A stretch of DNA of 64,000 nt, from positions 434,001-498,000 of the forward strand of contig NZ_JBGCCT010000001.1 in assembly GCF_041260665.1 (NCBI RefSeq). The letters are read 5' to 3'. Position numbers and translations under genes: made by a program. The notes under the pieces are model-generated. The model was not told the DNA's origin, did no database searches, and saw nothing but the letters and a program-made list of their open reading frames with translations. The stretch is from Catenulispora sp. GP43. GTDB lineage: Bacteria > Actinomycetota > Actinomycetes > Streptomycetales > Catenulisporaceae. Within the stretch, counting starts at the first letter, position 1; every line of letters begins with the position of its first letter. Below, in pieces: positions 10,717-19,613 of this stretch.

Positions 10717-10741
10717 TGTGGATGACCAGCACACATCCACA
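10717..10741. promoter_or_regulatory. Inverted repeat upstream of a four-TM protein gene
   Basis: TGTGGATG (10717-10724) and CATCCACA (10734-10741) are perfect inverted 8-mers with a 9-base spacer, 22 bases before the GTG of the next gene. The position suits an operator near a promoter, or a leader hairpin. No regulator gene is adjacent. Confidence 0.4.
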
Positions 10742-10763
10742 TTGACAGCAAAGGCTTCGCGAC

Positions 10764-11387
10764 GTGTCCCAGGATCCCTGGCAGAACCCGAACGACCAAC
10801 AACAGGGCGGCTACCCGACGCCGCCGCCGGCCTACCCGTCGTATCCCGGCGGGGCGTACGGCTACGGCGCGCCGGCGCCGGTGAGGCCGCCGATGCCGAA
10901 CTCAGTCCGGATCGCCGTCAACCTGATGTTCGCCGGCCTGGCCATCGGCCTGATCAACATGGTCATCGGACTCACCCAGATCAGCTCCGTCAACGACCAC
11001 CTGAAGTCCCTCGGGTACTCCGACACCACCATCAACAGCGACAAGGGCGTCTTCGTCGCCAGCGCCGTCGTCGGCGGGCTCATCGGGGCCGGCCTGTGGC
11101 TCTGGATGGCCCTGGCCACCCGCGGCGGCCACAACTACGCCCGGATCGTCTCCAGCGTCTTCTTCGGCATCGGCGTCCTGGGCAGCCTGAGCAACCTGGC
11201 CAGCGGCTGGATCCCGGTGATCGACAAGATCAGCTCGGTCGCCACCCTGCTGGTCGGCCTGCTGGCGATCATATTCGTCTGGAAGGGTGAATCCGGGCCC
11301 TACTTCCGCCCCGCGGCGCCGGGGCCGGAGTACGGCTACGGCGTCCAGTACCCGCCGCAGGGGCAGCCCCCTTACGGCCAGGGCTAG
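10764..11387 (+). CDS. Four-TM membrane protein with Gly/Pro/Tyr-rich ends
   Basis: A 207-residue protein. Residues 1-45 are rich in Pro, Gly and Tyr (YPTPPPAYPSYPGG), four hydrophobic segments lie at about 48-70, 95-117, 123-145 and 155-178, and a Tyr/Gly/Pro-rich tail follows (EYGYGVQYPPQGQPPYGQG). The pattern is common in actinobacterial small membrane proteins of unknown role. Start GTG 10764, behind AAAGG. The final 486 bases lie opposite the reading frame of the convergent DUF6350 gene, and both frames stay open there. Codon choice and the clean membrane pattern support this strand as the real coding strand in the overlap. Confidence 0.75.
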   Translation: MSQDPWQNPNDQQQGGYPTPPPAYPSYPGGAYGYGAPAPVRPPMPNSVRIAVNLMFAGLAIGLINMVIGLTQISSVNDHLKSLGYSDTTINSDKGVFVASAVVGGLIGAGLWLWMALATRGGHNYARIVSSVFFGIGVLGSLSNLASGWIPVIDKISSVATLLVGLLAIIFVWKGESGPYFRPAAPGPEYGYGVQYPPQGQPPYGQG

Positions 11388-12659
11388 CGGCCGCGCGAGC
11401 ACCCCGACGGCGGCGGTCACCCCCAGGAGGAGGAGGGTGGCCGCCGCCGTCCGCCATCCGGAGGGGCCCAGCGTGGCCATCCGGCCGTCGGCCAGCGGCC
11501 CGCCGGACAGCGTCGCCACGAGGCCCGCCAGCACCGCCACGCCCAGCGCGGCCGCGCACAGCGCCCGGACCCGGTCGGCCAGCACCCGGTGCCCGCCGCG
11601 GGCCACAACCAGTGCCAGCACTGCCCCGGCCGCCACCGGCAGCGCGAGGAAAGCCAGGCTGTAGGGATACAGGCCGCCGCCGTCGCGCGGCACGGCAGCG
11701 AGCATCGGGAAGACCGGCAGCGCCCCGACCTTCGCGCTCAGGACGCTGACACCGGTGCCGGTCCCGACCGCGAAACCGGGCCCGAGCACGAACGCCGCCG
11801 ACCACGCGACCGCGTTCGGCAGCAGGGCGAGGCTGAGCAGGAACATGCCGCCGGCGTCCCCGATCCCGCGCGGCCAGCCGCTCTCCGGAAGGTGCGCGAT
11901 CAGGGTCGCGACCAGCGCCGCCGCTCCCCCGGCGACGAGCACGGCGGTGGCGGCACCGGCCGCGCGCGCCGCCGTGCCGACCCACGCTGGCGCCTCGCAG
12001 AACCCGGCGATCCGCCGCCACCGCGCGGCGGTCGGCACCAGCGCGCCGAACAGCACCCCGAACAGCACGGCCTGCGCGGTGTCGGGCCGTACATCGCCGG
12101 TCTCGGCGGCGGCCGCGACGAGCGCGGCGATCAGGCAGTACCCGGTCGCGGCGCCGAACGCGGTGTAGGCGATCTGCACGGGCCGCGCGATCGGCGCGAC
12201 GGTCGTGTGCCACAGCGCGAACACGACCAGCGCGGTGAACCCCAGCGGCGCCAGCGCGATCCGGCCGGCCGGCACGTCCAGGGCGGCGTGGTGGCCGAGC
12301 AGCCAGAGCTGGCCGCCGACCCGCAGCGGGCCGATGATGCCCGAGGTGTCCGGGGCCGAGACCAGCCAGACGGTGACGCACAGGGTGACGGCGGCCAGCC
12401 AGGTGGCCACGGCGGCCAGCACCGCGTGCGATCCGGCCCGCACGGCCAGGCGCAGGTCGCGGCCGTACGGCCCGTCCCACGCGACGGCGAGCGCCTGGCC
12501 CCAGTCGGCGGCGAGCTCGCGCAATGCCTCGGCCAGCGCCGGCGCGTCCGGCTCCCCCTCGGGCTCCTGCCGTGCCCTGGCGGCGGCGAGCTGCTCGGCG
12601 ACCCAGCTGCGATCCGGTCCGGCGTCGACGGCGCTGCGGGGATCGGTCTCATCGCGCAT
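10902..12659 (-). CDS. DUF6350-type polytopic membrane protein with an antisense-derived tail
   Basis: The first ~420 residues are a polytopic membrane protein with at least ten hydrophobic segments (for example VLAAVATWLAAVTLCVTVWL and GGMFLLSLALLPNAVAW), matching the DUF6350 family that lies between purN and sucD in streptomycetes. It has been discussed with cell division, but its role is unknown. After ALRVGLPLRR-like residues the frame reads on without a stop into the antisense of the neighbouring four-TM gene, adding about 160 acidic, Gln/Asp/Ala-rich residues. That tail has the composition of a non-coding frame. ATG 12659 follows GTGGGGGAC. A GTG at 12737 is also open. Confidence 0.75.
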   Translation of the reverse strand: MRDETDPRSAVDAGPDRSWVAEQLAAARARQEPEGEPDAPALAEALRELAADWGQALAVAWDGPYGRDLRLAVRAGSHAVLAAVATWLAAVTLCVTVWLVSAPDTSGIIGPLRVGGQLWLLGHHAALDVPAGRIALAPLGFTALVVFALWHTTVAPIARPVQIAYTAFGAATGYCLIAALVAAAAETGDVRPDTAQAVLFGVLFGALVPTAARWRRIAGFCEAPAWVGTAARAAGAATAVLVAGGAAALVATLIAHLPESGWPRGIGDAGGMFLLSLALLPNAVAWSAAFVLGPGFAVGTGTGVSVLSAKVGALPVFPMLAAVPRDGGGLYPYSLAFLALPVAAGAVLALVVARGGHRVLADRVRALCAAALGVAVLAGLVATLSGGPLADGRMATLGPSGWRTAAATLLLLGVTAAVGVLARPLALAVRGLPLRRVLDAVAVLRPRRRGAEVGPGFTLPDEYDRQQADQQGGDRADLVDHRDPAAGQVAQAAQDADAEEDAGDDPGVVVAAAGGQGHPEPQAGPDEPADDGAGDEDALVAVDGGVGVPEGLQVVVDGADLGESDDHVDQADGQAGEHQVDGDPD

Positions 12660-12798
12660 GTCCCCCACTCTGGTCAGCGGATCCGCCGCCGCCGGGGCGG
12701 CGAGGCGCGCCTGGCCGGGGGCGTGGCGGGGATTCACCCCGGCGGCGTAACGCGGCGGGGCCTGACGCGGTCGCGGGCCGATAGGGCAAGCTCGACGG

Positions 12799-13069
12799 CG
12801 CGAGGAGACCGGCCTGGAGGTCCGCCCGCAGGATCTGGGCGAGGAGGTCTTGCAACTACGCGGAGTTCTTCTTCGACGGCCGGTTGCTGCGCCAGCACAA
12901 TCACTGTTTCGTGTTGCGGACCGAGCCGTTCGAGGTGTCGACCGCCGGGTTCGACGCGGTGGAGCGGCACACGCACACCGATCACCGGTGGTGGAGCTGT
13001 GAAGCGCTCCGGGCGACGGAGGAGACGTTCTTCCCGGCGGAACTGCCTGACCTCTTGTCCGCCGGCTGA
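12799..13069 (+). pseudogene. Decayed NUDIX hydrolase fragment
   Basis: Two pieces of a NUDIX hydrolase lie in different frames. The first (12799 to about 12855) reads RREETGLEVRPQDLGEEV, the second half of a Nudix box. The second (from about 12857, in the frame ending at 13069) reads NYAEFFFDGRLLRQHNHCFV, then VERHTHTDHRWWSCEALRAT and FFPAELPDLL, the typical end of actinobacterial NUDIX proteins. The frames join only through a frameshift near 12852-12857, and the N-terminal half with the start of the box is missing. A 61-codon ORF (12884-13069) covers only the tail and is unlikely to be functional. Confidence 0.65.
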
Positions 13070-13084
13070 TCCGGGAACGCGAAA

Positions 13085-13115
13085 GCCCCGGCCGCGCACG
13101 AAGCGCGGCCGGGGC
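13085..13115 (-). terminator. Terminator of the sucC-sucD operon
   Basis: A perfect 13-bp GC-rich stem (13085-13097 with 13103-13115) and a 5-base loop, 15 bases past the sucD stop. It is followed on the - strand by TTTC. Confidence 0.85.
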
Positions 13116-13130
13116 CCTACCGCAGAATCC

Positions 13131-14042
13131 TTACAGGCCCTGCATGATCTCGCGCATCAGCTGGGCGGTGGCCGACGGCGTCTTGCCGACCTTCACACCG
13201 ACCGCTTCCAGGGCCTCCTGCTTGGCCGCGGCGGTGCCGGCGGAGCCGGAGACGATGGCGCCGGCGTGGCCCATGGTCTTGCCCTCGGGGGCGGTGAAGC
13301 CCGCGACGTAGCCCACCACCGGCTTGGTGATGTGCTCCTTGATGTAGGCCGCCGCGCGCTCCTCGGCGTCGCCGCCGATCTCGCCGATCATCACGATCGC
13401 CGCGGTGTCCGGGTCGTCCTGGAACGCCTGCAGGCAGTCGATGTGCGTGGTGCCGATGACCGGGTCGCCGCCGATGCCCACGGCGGTGGAGAAGCCGAAG
13501 TCCCGCAGCTCGTACATCATCTGGTAGGTCAGCGTGCCCGACTTGGAGACCAGGCCGATCTTGCCGGCCTTGGTGATGGTGGCCGGGATGATGCCGGCGT
13601 TGGAGGCGCCGGGGGTGATCAGGCCGGGGCAGTTCGGGCCGATGATGCGGGTCTTGGTGCCCTTGGCGCCCGCGGCGGAGTCGCTTTTGGCTTGAGCGTA
13701 GGCCCAGGCCTCGGCGGTGTCGTGGACCGGCACGCCCTCGGTGATGACCACCAGCAGCGGGATCTCGGCGTCGATCGCCTCGATCATCGCGGCCTTGGTG
13801 AACGCCGGCGGGACGAAGACCACGGACACGTCCGCGCCGGTCTTCTCCATGGCATCGGCGACGGTGCCGAAGACCGGCACGTCCACGCCGTCCACGTCCA
13901 CGCTGGTGCCGGCCTTGCGCGGGTTCACGCCGCCGACGATCTTGGTGCCCGAGGCCAGCATGCGCTTGGTGTGCTTCATGCCCTCGGAGCCGGTCATGCC
14001 CTGGACGATGACCTTGGAGTTCTCAGTGAGGAAGATAGCCAT
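13131..14042 (-). CDS. sucD: Succinate-CoA ligase, alpha subunit
   Basis: With SucC, converts succinyl-CoA to succinate with nucleotide phosphorylation in the TCA cycle. 303 residues: N-terminal CoA-binding Rossmann domain ([15 protein letters not shown]), central NCPGLITPG, and the phosphohistidine in [10 protein letters not shown] near residue 255-262. ATG start, 18 bases after the sucC stop, so it is in the same operon. Length and motifs are normal. Confidence 0.97.
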   Translation of the reverse strand: MAIFLTENSKVIVQGMTGSEGMKHTKRMLASGTKIVGGVNPRKAGTSVDVDGVDVPVFGTVADAMEKTGADVSVVFVPPAFTKAAMIEAIDAEIPLLVVITEGVPVHDTAEAWAYAQAKSDSAAGAKGTKTRIIGPNCPGLITPGASNAGIIPATITKAGKIGLVSKSGTLTYQMMYELRDFGFSTAVGIGGDPVIGTTHIDCLQAFQDDPDTAAIVMIGEIGGDAEERAAAYIKEHITKPVVGYVAGFTAPEGKTMGHAGAIVSGSAGTAAAKQEALEAVGVKVGKTPSATAQLMREIMQGL

Positions 14043-14060
14043 TTCGTTTTCTCAAACCCC

Positions 14061-15239
14061 TCAGCGCGCGTTCGCCAGCTCGGCCGCGCGGTCCGCGGCG
14101 CCGTCCATGGTGTCGACCTGCTCCACGCCCGGCAGCTTGGCGTCCACCAGGATCTGGCGGCCCAGCTCGGCGTTGTTGCCGTCCAGGCGGACGACCAGCG
14201 GCTTGGAGCCGGCCTCGGCGCCCAGCAGCTTGAAGGCCTCGACGATGCCGTTGGCGACCGCGTCGCACGCGGTGATGCCGCCGAAGACGTTGACGAACAC
14301 CGACTTCACGGCCGGGTCGTTCAGGATGATGTCCAGGCCGTTGGCCATGACCTCGGCCGAGGCGCCGCCGCCGATGTCCAGGAAGTTCGCCGGCTTCACG
14401 CCGCCGTGCTTCTCGCCGGCGTAGGCGACCACGTCCAGGGTGGACATGACCAGGCCCGCGCCGTTGCCGATGATCCCGACCTCGCCGTCGAGCTTGACGT
14501 AGTTCAGGTGCTTGGCCTTGGCCTTGGCCTCCAGCGGGTCGGCCGAGGCGGCGTCCTCCAGGGCGGCGTGGTCCTCGTGGCGGAAGGCGGCGTTGTCGTC
14601 CAGCGACACCTTGCCGTCCAGCGCCACGATCTTCCCGTCCGTGGTCTTCACCAGCGGGTTGACCTCGACCAGGGTGGCGTCCTCCTTGACGAAGACGTCC
14701 CACAGCGTCACCAGCGTGGCGGCGACCTGGTCGGCCACGTGGTGCGGGAAGTTGGCGGCCTTGACGATCTCGTCGGCCTTCTCCTGCGACAGGCCCTGGT
14801 GGTAGGCCGCGGCGTCGACCGGGACCTTGGCCAGCGCCTCGGGCTTGGAGACCGCGATCTCCTCGATCTCCATACCGCCCTCGACGCTGGCCATCGCCAG
14901 GAAGGTGCGGTTGGACCGGTCCAGCAGGAACGAGACGTAGTACTCCGCCTCGATCTGCGCGGTCTGGGCCAGCATGACCTTGTGGACCGTGTGGCCCTTG
15001 ATGTCCATGCCCAGGATCGCGGCGGCCTTCTCCTTGGCGTCGGCCGGACCGTCGGCCAGCTTCACCCCGCCGGCCTTGCCGCGGCCGCCGACCTTCACCT
15101 GGGCCTTGACGACCACCCGGCCGCCCAGCTTCTCGGCAGCGGCTTCCGCCTGCTCCGGGGTCTCGGCCACTTCGCCGCCCAGCACCGGCACACCGTGCTT
15201 GGCGAAAATGTCCCTCGCCTGGTACTCGAAAAGATCCAC
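14061..15239 (-). CDS. sucC: Succinate-CoA ligase [ADP-forming], beta subunit
   Basis: Nucleotide-binding and specificity subunit of succinyl-CoA synthetase. 392 residues with an N-terminal ATP-grasp domain ([35 protein letters not shown]) and a C-terminal flavodoxin-like domain with NIFGGI-like [15 protein letters not shown] 15239 gives VDLFEYQ, the usual family N-terminus, with GAGGGACG upstream. A TTG five codons earlier is unlikely. It heads the sucC-sucD operon. The promoter should lie in 15240-15400. Confidence 0.97.
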   Translation of the reverse strand: MDLFEYQARDIFAKHGVPVLGGEVAETPEQAEAAAEKLGGRVVVKAQVKVGGRGKAGGVKLADGPADAKEKAAAILGMDIKGHTVHKVMLAQTAQIEAEYYVSFLLDRSNRTFLAMASVEGGMEIEEIAVSKPEALAKVPVDAAAYHQGLSQEKADEIVKAANFPHHVADQVAATLVTLWDVFVKEDATLVEVNPLVKTTDGKIVALDGKVSLDDNAAFRHEDHAALEDAASADPLEAKAKAKHLNYVKLDGEVGIIGNGAGLVMSTLDVVAYAGEKHGGVKPANFLDIGGGASAEVMANGLDIILNDPAVKSVFVNVFGGITACDAVANGIVEAFKLLGAEAGSKPLVVRLDGNNAELGRQILVDAKLPGVEQVDTMDGAADRAAELANAR

Positions 15240-15404
15240 GCGTCCGTCCCTCAAAGGAAGATTCCGGTACGGCTACCGCTACAAGATGCGCGGATGCCGT
15301 CCACCTCATCGCAGGGTAGTCCGGTGCGCAGCCAGATCACGAACCGGGAGGCGAAGAGCAGGGGTGTGAAATCGGGCACATGAGGGAGCCGCCCGGCGAG
15401 CGCA

Positions 15405-15434
15405 ACCGGTCCCGCCATGCGAGACGGGACCGGT
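15405..15434 (-). terminator. Hairpin downstream of pepN
   Basis: A perfect 10-bp stem (15405-15414 with 15425-15434) and a 10-base loop, 39 bases past the pepN stop and upstream of sucC. It is probably the pepN terminator, though it lacks a T run. Confidence 0.65.
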
Positions 15435-15472
15435 GCGATTGCGCGGGATACGTGCGGGATACGCGCGGTTCG

Positions 15473-18049
15473 CTAGGCGTTCCGGTCGCATTCTTGCGCG
15501 CGCAAGGCCCGGGCCGCGTCGTCGCGCGCCTCGAGCACCAGCCGCCGCAGCGCCGGCGCCTTCGCGGCGTCGGAGGCCAGCCAGGCGTCGGTGCGGGCGA
15601 GCAGCGCCGGCGAGGTCAGCGGCCACGGGTAGCCGCCGCTGACGATCCGCTCGGCGTTCTGGATGCTGCGCTCGGCCCAGATCGCGGCCAGGGCCTGGAA
15701 GTACGGCTCGACGTGGGGCTCGGCCAGCTTGTCCGCCCCGACCTGGTAGAACTCGGCGAACACGGCGCCGATCAGGTCGTTGGGCTGATCGGGGGTCTGC
15801 ACGACCAGCCGCCATGCTTCCGCCTTGGCCTCGGCCAGCGGCCGCGCCGCGCGGGCGGCGGCCCGGTGCCGGCGGCCGTCCGCGGTGTCGTCGGCGGCGG
15901 CCTCGCGCTCGGCCAGCACCCCGTCGTCGTCCAGGCCCCCGGCGGCCAGCGTCTCGATGATCGCCCAGCGCAGGTCCTGGTCCACGGTGAGTCCGTCGAA
16001 GGACGACTCGCCGGACAGCAGGGCCTTGAGCTTGGCGAAATCCGAGTCCTGACTCGCCGAGCGCACCGCGGCGTAGCCGAAGGCCACCTGGTGGTCGCTG
16101 CCCGCCGGCGCGGCCGCCAGCAGCTCCCACAGGCGCGCGGAGAGCACGGCGTCGGCGGCCGGGCGGTGCGCCGGGTCGAGGTACTCCCCGCGCACCAGCC
16201 GCAGCTGGCGCAGCAGGTTCTGCACCACGCTGATGTCGGTCTCGGCCTCGATGTTGCGCAGCACGACGGCGATGAAGCGGCGGCCGGGCAGCACCGCGTC
16301 CCGGGTCATGTGCCACACGCCGGACCAGGCCAGCGCGCGGGCCATGGGGTCCGGCAGGGCCGCCAGGGCGCCGCGCTCGAAGGCGTCCAGCTCGGCCGGG
16401 GTGAAGCGGATCTTGGCGTACGTCAGGTCCAGGTCGTTGAGCAGCACCAGGCCCGGCCGCGGCTTGCCGACCAGCTGCGGCAGCTCGGTGCGCGGCCCGT
16501 CGACGTCCAGCTCGATCCGCTCCACCAGCTCCACCGCGCCGGTGGCGGCGTTCGGGGAGTAGCAGCCCACGGCGATGCGGTGCGGCCGCAGGGTCGGGAA
16601 CTCCGGGACGGCGCTCTGCGCGATGCCCGCGGCGGTGACCACGCCGTTCGCGTCGGTCTCCAGCTCGGCGGTCAGGGTGTTGACGCCGGCGGTCTCCAGC
16701 CAGGCCTTGGACCAGGCCTTCAGGTCGCGCCCGGAGGTCTCCTCCAGCGCGGCCAGCAGGTCGTCCAGGGTGGTGTTGCCGAAGGCGTGGGCCTTGAAGT
16801 AGCGGCGCGAGCCCTCCAGGAACGCCTCCTCGCCGACGTAGGCGGCCAGCTGCTTGAGCACCGAGGCGCCCTTGGCGTAGGTGATGCCGTCGAAGTTGAG
16901 GCGGGCGTCCTCCAGGTCCCGGATGTCGGCGACGATCGGGTGCGTGGTGGGCAGCTGGTCCTGGCGGTAGGCCCAGGCCTTGCGGCCGTTGGCGAAGGAG
17001 ACCCAGGCGTCCTCCCAGCGGGTTGCGTGGGTCAGGGCGTAGGCGCCCATGAAGTCCGCGAAGGACTCCTTGAGCCACAGGTCGTCCCACCACTTCATGG
17101 TGACCAGGTCGCCGAACCACATGTGCGCCATCTCGTGCATGATCGTGTTGGCGCGGCCCTGGTAGGAGGCGTCGGTGGTCTTGGAGCGGAAGACCATGCG
17201 CTCGTTGAAGGTGACCAGGCCCGGGTTCTCCATGGCGCCGAGGTTGTATTCGGGCACGAAGGCGGAGTCGTACTTCCCGAAGGGGTACGGGTAGTCGAAG
17301 ATCCGGTGGTAGAAGTCCAGGCCGGCCTTGGTGACCTCGAGGATCGCGGCGGCGTCGAAGTAGGGCGCCAGGGACTTGCGGACCATCGCGCTGACCGGGA
17401 TCAGCAGGTCGGAGCCGTCGGCCAGGCGCACCGTGTGCTCGTCCTCGACGACGTGGTAGTCGCCGGCCACCACCGCGGTGATGTAGGTGGAGATCGGCTC
17501 GGTGGCGTTGAAGCGCCAGGTGTTGGCGCCGTCCGGGCCCTGGGTCAGCTCCTCCAGGGTCTCGTTGGACCACACCCGCCACTGCGCCGGCGCGGTCACG
17601 GTGAACTGGAAGCGGGCCTTGAGGTCCGGCTGCTCGAAGTTGGCGAACAGGCGCCGGGAGTCGGCGGGCTCGAACTGGGTGTAGAGGTACACCTCGCCGT
17701 CCACCGGGTCGACGAAGCGGTGCAGGCCCTCGCCGGTGCGGCTGTAGGCGGCGTCGGCGTCGATGACCACGACGTTCTCGGCCCGCAGACCGCTCAGGTG
17801 CACGCGCGCGCCGTCGAACACCTCGGCGGGGTCCAGCGCCTCGCCGTTCAGCGTCACACTGCGCACGGCCGGCGCCAGCAGGTCGACGAAGGTGGCGGCG
17901 CCGGGCTCGGAGCAGCCGAAGGTGATGGTGCTCTTCGAGCCGAACGTGCTGTCCCCGCGCGTCAGATCCAGCTCGACGGCGTAGTGCTCGGCCGTCAACA
18001 GCCGGGCACGCTCCGCCGCCTCGTCGCGGGTCAGATTGCCGCCAGTCAT
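15473..18049 (-). CDS. pepN: Aminopeptidase N (M1 metallopeptidase)
   Basis: Cytosolic zinc exopeptidase that removes N-terminal residues. 858 residues. Exopeptidase motif GAMENPG, zinc motif HEMAHMWFGDLVTMKW with the third ligand in WLKESFADF (HExxH-x18-E), and a C-terminal ERAP1-like helical domain (about 540-850). This is the long actinobacterial PepN type. The ATG overlaps the kinase stop in an ATGA, so it is coupled to the membrane kinase upstream; AGGAG precedes it within that gene. Why an aminopeptidase is coupled to a kinase is not obvious. Confidence 0.96.
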   Translation of the reverse strand: MTGGNLTRDEAAERARLLTAEHYAVELDLTRGDSTFGSKSTITFGCSEPGAATFVDLLAPAVRSVTLNGEALDPAEVFDGARVHLSGLRAENVVVIDADAAYSRTGEGLHRFVDPVDGEVYLYTQFEPADSRRLFANFEQPDLKARFQFTVTAPAQWRVWSNETLEELTQGPDGANTWRFNATEPISTYITAVVAGDYHVVEDEHTVRLADGSDLLIPVSAMVRKSLAPYFDAAAILEVTKAGLDFYHRIFDYPYPFGKYDSAFVPEYNLGAMENPGLVTFNERMVFRSKTTDASYQGRANTIMHEMAHMWFGDLVTMKWWDDLWLKESFADFMGAYALTHATRWEDAWVSFANGRKAWAYRQDQLPTTHPIVADIRDLEDARLNFDGITYAKGASVLKQLAAYVGEEAFLEGSRRYFKAHAFGNTTLDDLLAALEETSGRDLKAWSKAWLETAGVNTLTAELETDANGVVTAAGIAQSAVPEFPTLRPHRIAVGCYSPNAATGAVELVERIELDVDGPRTELPQLVGKPRPGLVLLNDLDLTYAKIRFTPAELDAFERGALAALPDPMARALAWSGVWHMTRDAVLPGRRFIAVVLRNIEAETDISVVQNLLRQLRLVRGEYLDPAHRPAADAVLSARLWELLAAAPAGSDHQVAFGYAAVRSASQDSDFAKLKALLSGESSFDGLTVDQDLRWAIIETLAAGGLDDDGVLAEREAAADDTADGRRHRAAARAARPLAEAKAEAWRLVVQTPDQPNDLIGAVFAEFYQVGADKLAEPHVEPYFQALAAIWAERSIQNAERIVSGGYPWPLTSPALLARTDAWLASDAAKAPALRRLVLEARDDAARALRAQECDRNA

Positions 18050-19578
18050 CGGTTAACTCCTGTCGCGCGGTAAGGGCCGTCCACGGCGACGGCCTCCTTC
18101 GACGATCCTATGAGCGCCAGGAAGCCGACGGCAGCGCCGCACGCCGCGGCGACGGCGGCATCCCGGTAGATCAGCAGTCCGTCGGTCCCGCGGGCGACCC
18201 AGGCCAGGGCCGCGATGGATGCGGCGAAGGCGATTGCGAGACACAGGATCGGTTGTCGCCTGAGGCCGCCGACCCGGGCGATGACGGCGGCGGACAGGAC
18301 GAGGATCACAGCTTCGAGGAAATGCGGCACCGAATGCGCTTCGATGCTGAAGAACAGGAGGGTCATGCAGCTGCGCCGGACACCGAGGAGGAAACCGAGC
18401 GCCAGCGCGGTCGCGGCCAACAGGATGGCGGTCGCGGTGCTTGAGGCGGGGATGCCGGCGAAACCCAGGACTGTGCCCGCGATCGGGCCGGCGAGCACGA
18501 TGTTCAGGAGGGGGTTGTTGGGCAGCCGGTCCACGCCGACTGGCTGGTGCCACCACGGGGTGCGGCGCGGAAGGGGGCCGACGGTCCAGCCGGGCGGTAG
18601 GGAGATCGGCGGTGCCGTGGCCAGGGTCGGCAGGTCGGCTTCGGCGGGAGAGGATGGAAGCCAGGGGTCCAGGGCCGGCATGATCCCCGCGACCTTGCCG
18701 AAGAGCAGATCACGCAGTGGCTGGACCGCGTGGTGGTCGCGCCCGACCTGGATCAGCGTGTCCAGCTCATCGGGCCGCACCGCCCACAGTGCGATCAAGT
18801 CCCGGGGCGTCGGCCGTGCGGCAGGCTCCTTGGCCAAGCAGCCCAGCACCAGCCCGCGGAATTCCTCGGGCACCTCCGCCACCTGCGGCTCGCCGAACCT
18901 GGTGCGGTAGGCGACCGCCTCGGCCGGTCCGGTGCCGAAGGGGCCGTGTTTCTGCGCAGCGTAGGCCAGGACCGTGCCGAGGGCGAACACGTCCGAGGCG
19001 GTCGTGGCGCCGTGGCCGGCGATCTGTTCCGGCGCCATGTAGCCGGGCGAGCCGTGGACCGTGCCGGCGCGGGTCAGGATGCTGTCGGTGTCGCGGTGGG
19101 CCAGGCCGAAGTCGATGAGTCCGGGGCCGTCGGGCGCCAGCAGGATGTTGTCCGGCTTCACGTCGCGGTGGACCAGGCCGGCGGCTTCCAGCGCCGCCAG
19201 GGCTTCGGCGAGGGCGGCGGCCAGGGCGCGCAGGGCCGGTGCGGGCAGGGGGCCGGAGCGGCGGACCACCTCGCCGAGGGTCGGGCCGTCGATGAACTCC
19301 GCCGCGTACCAGGGCTGCGGTGCGTCGGGGTCGGCGGCGAGGACCGCGGCCGTGAAGCGGCCGCGGATCGCGGTCGCGGCGCGGACCTCGCGGGCGAAGC
19401 GGCGGCGGTAGTCCTGGTCGGCGGCGATCGCGGGGTGGATCAGTTTCACCGCGGCCAGGCGGCCGTCCGGGTCGCGGGCAAGGCACACCAGGCCCATACC
19501 GCCGGCGCCGAGACGGCCCAGGAAGCGGTACGGGCCCACGCCGCGCGGATCGCCCGCGCGCAGGCGCTTCACGCTCAC
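18046..19578 (-). CDS. Ser/Thr protein kinase with polytopic C-terminal membrane domain
   Basis: A Hanks-type kinase (PknB-like) of 510 residues. Kinase domain about 15-270: glycine loop GAGGMG (24-29), catalytic Lys45 in AAVKLI, HRDVKPDN near 137-144, DFG, and APE in YMAPEQI. All catalytic elements are present, so it should be active. After residue ~345 come five or six hydrophobic segments (for example IVLAGPIAGTVLGFAGI and AVILVLSAAVIARVGG) instead of the single TM plus extracellular PASTA domains of PknB. Sensing would therefore be within the membrane. GTG start with no ribosome site, abutting a 12-codon ORF that ends in the same GTGA. Its 3' end overlaps pepN. Confidence 0.9.
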   Translation of the reverse strand: MSVKRLRAGDPRGVGPYRFLGRLGAGGMGLVCLARDPDGRLAAVKLIHPAIAADQDYRRRFAREVRAATAIRGRFTAAVLAADPDAPQPWYAAEFIDGPTLGEVVRRSGPLPAPALRALAAALAEALAALEAAGLVHRDVKPDNILLAPDGPGLIDFGLAHRDTDSILTRAGTVHGSPGYMAPEQIAGHGATTASDVFALGTVLAYAAQKHGPFGTGPAEAVAYRTRFGEPQVAEVPEEFRGLVLGCLAKEPAARPTPRDLIALWAVRPDELDTLIQVGRDHHAVQPLRDLLFGKVAGIMPALDPWLPSSPAEADLPTLATAPPISLPPGWTVGPLPRRTPWWHQPVGVDRLPNNPLLNIVLAGPIAGTVLGFAGIPASSTATAILLAATALALGFLLGVRRSCMTLLFFSIEAHSVPHFLEAVILVLSAAVIARVGGLRRQPILCLAIAFAASIAALAWVARGTDGLLIYRDAAVAAACGAAVGFLALIGSSKEAVAVDGPYRATGVNR

Positions 19579-19613
19579 GGCCGGCCGCCGCCTCGACGGC
19601 GATGGCCGGCCAT
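19575..19613 (-). CDS. Putative 12-residue leader ORF coupled to the kinase
   Basis: On the - strand an ATG (19613) starts a 12-codon frame, MAGHRRRGGGRP, whose TGA overlaps the kinase GTG as GTGA. GGGGGAA lies 10 bases upstream of the ATG, whereas the kinase GTG has no ribosome site. The kinase may thus be translated only by ribosomes finishing this leader. The ORF is too short for coding statistics, so this is inference from layout. Confidence 0.4.
   Translation of the reverse strand: MAGHRRRGGGRP
19579..19611 (-). promoter_or_regulatory. GC-rich hairpin at the kinase start
   Basis: GGCCGGCC at 19579-19586 pairs with GGCCGGCC at 19604-19611. A further 4-bp stem (587-590 with 597-600) closes the inside. 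The 3' arm ends one base before the kinase GTG, and the whole hairpin lies in the leader ORF. It may block the kinase start until the leader is translated, or act as an attenuator after the vWA gene. Confidence 0.5.

Noticed and set aside
11589-15383. A 1264-codon + strand frame across DUF6350, sucD and sucC.
   Set aside because: It is antisense to three real genes and crosses the NUDIX remnant. No recognisable motifs.
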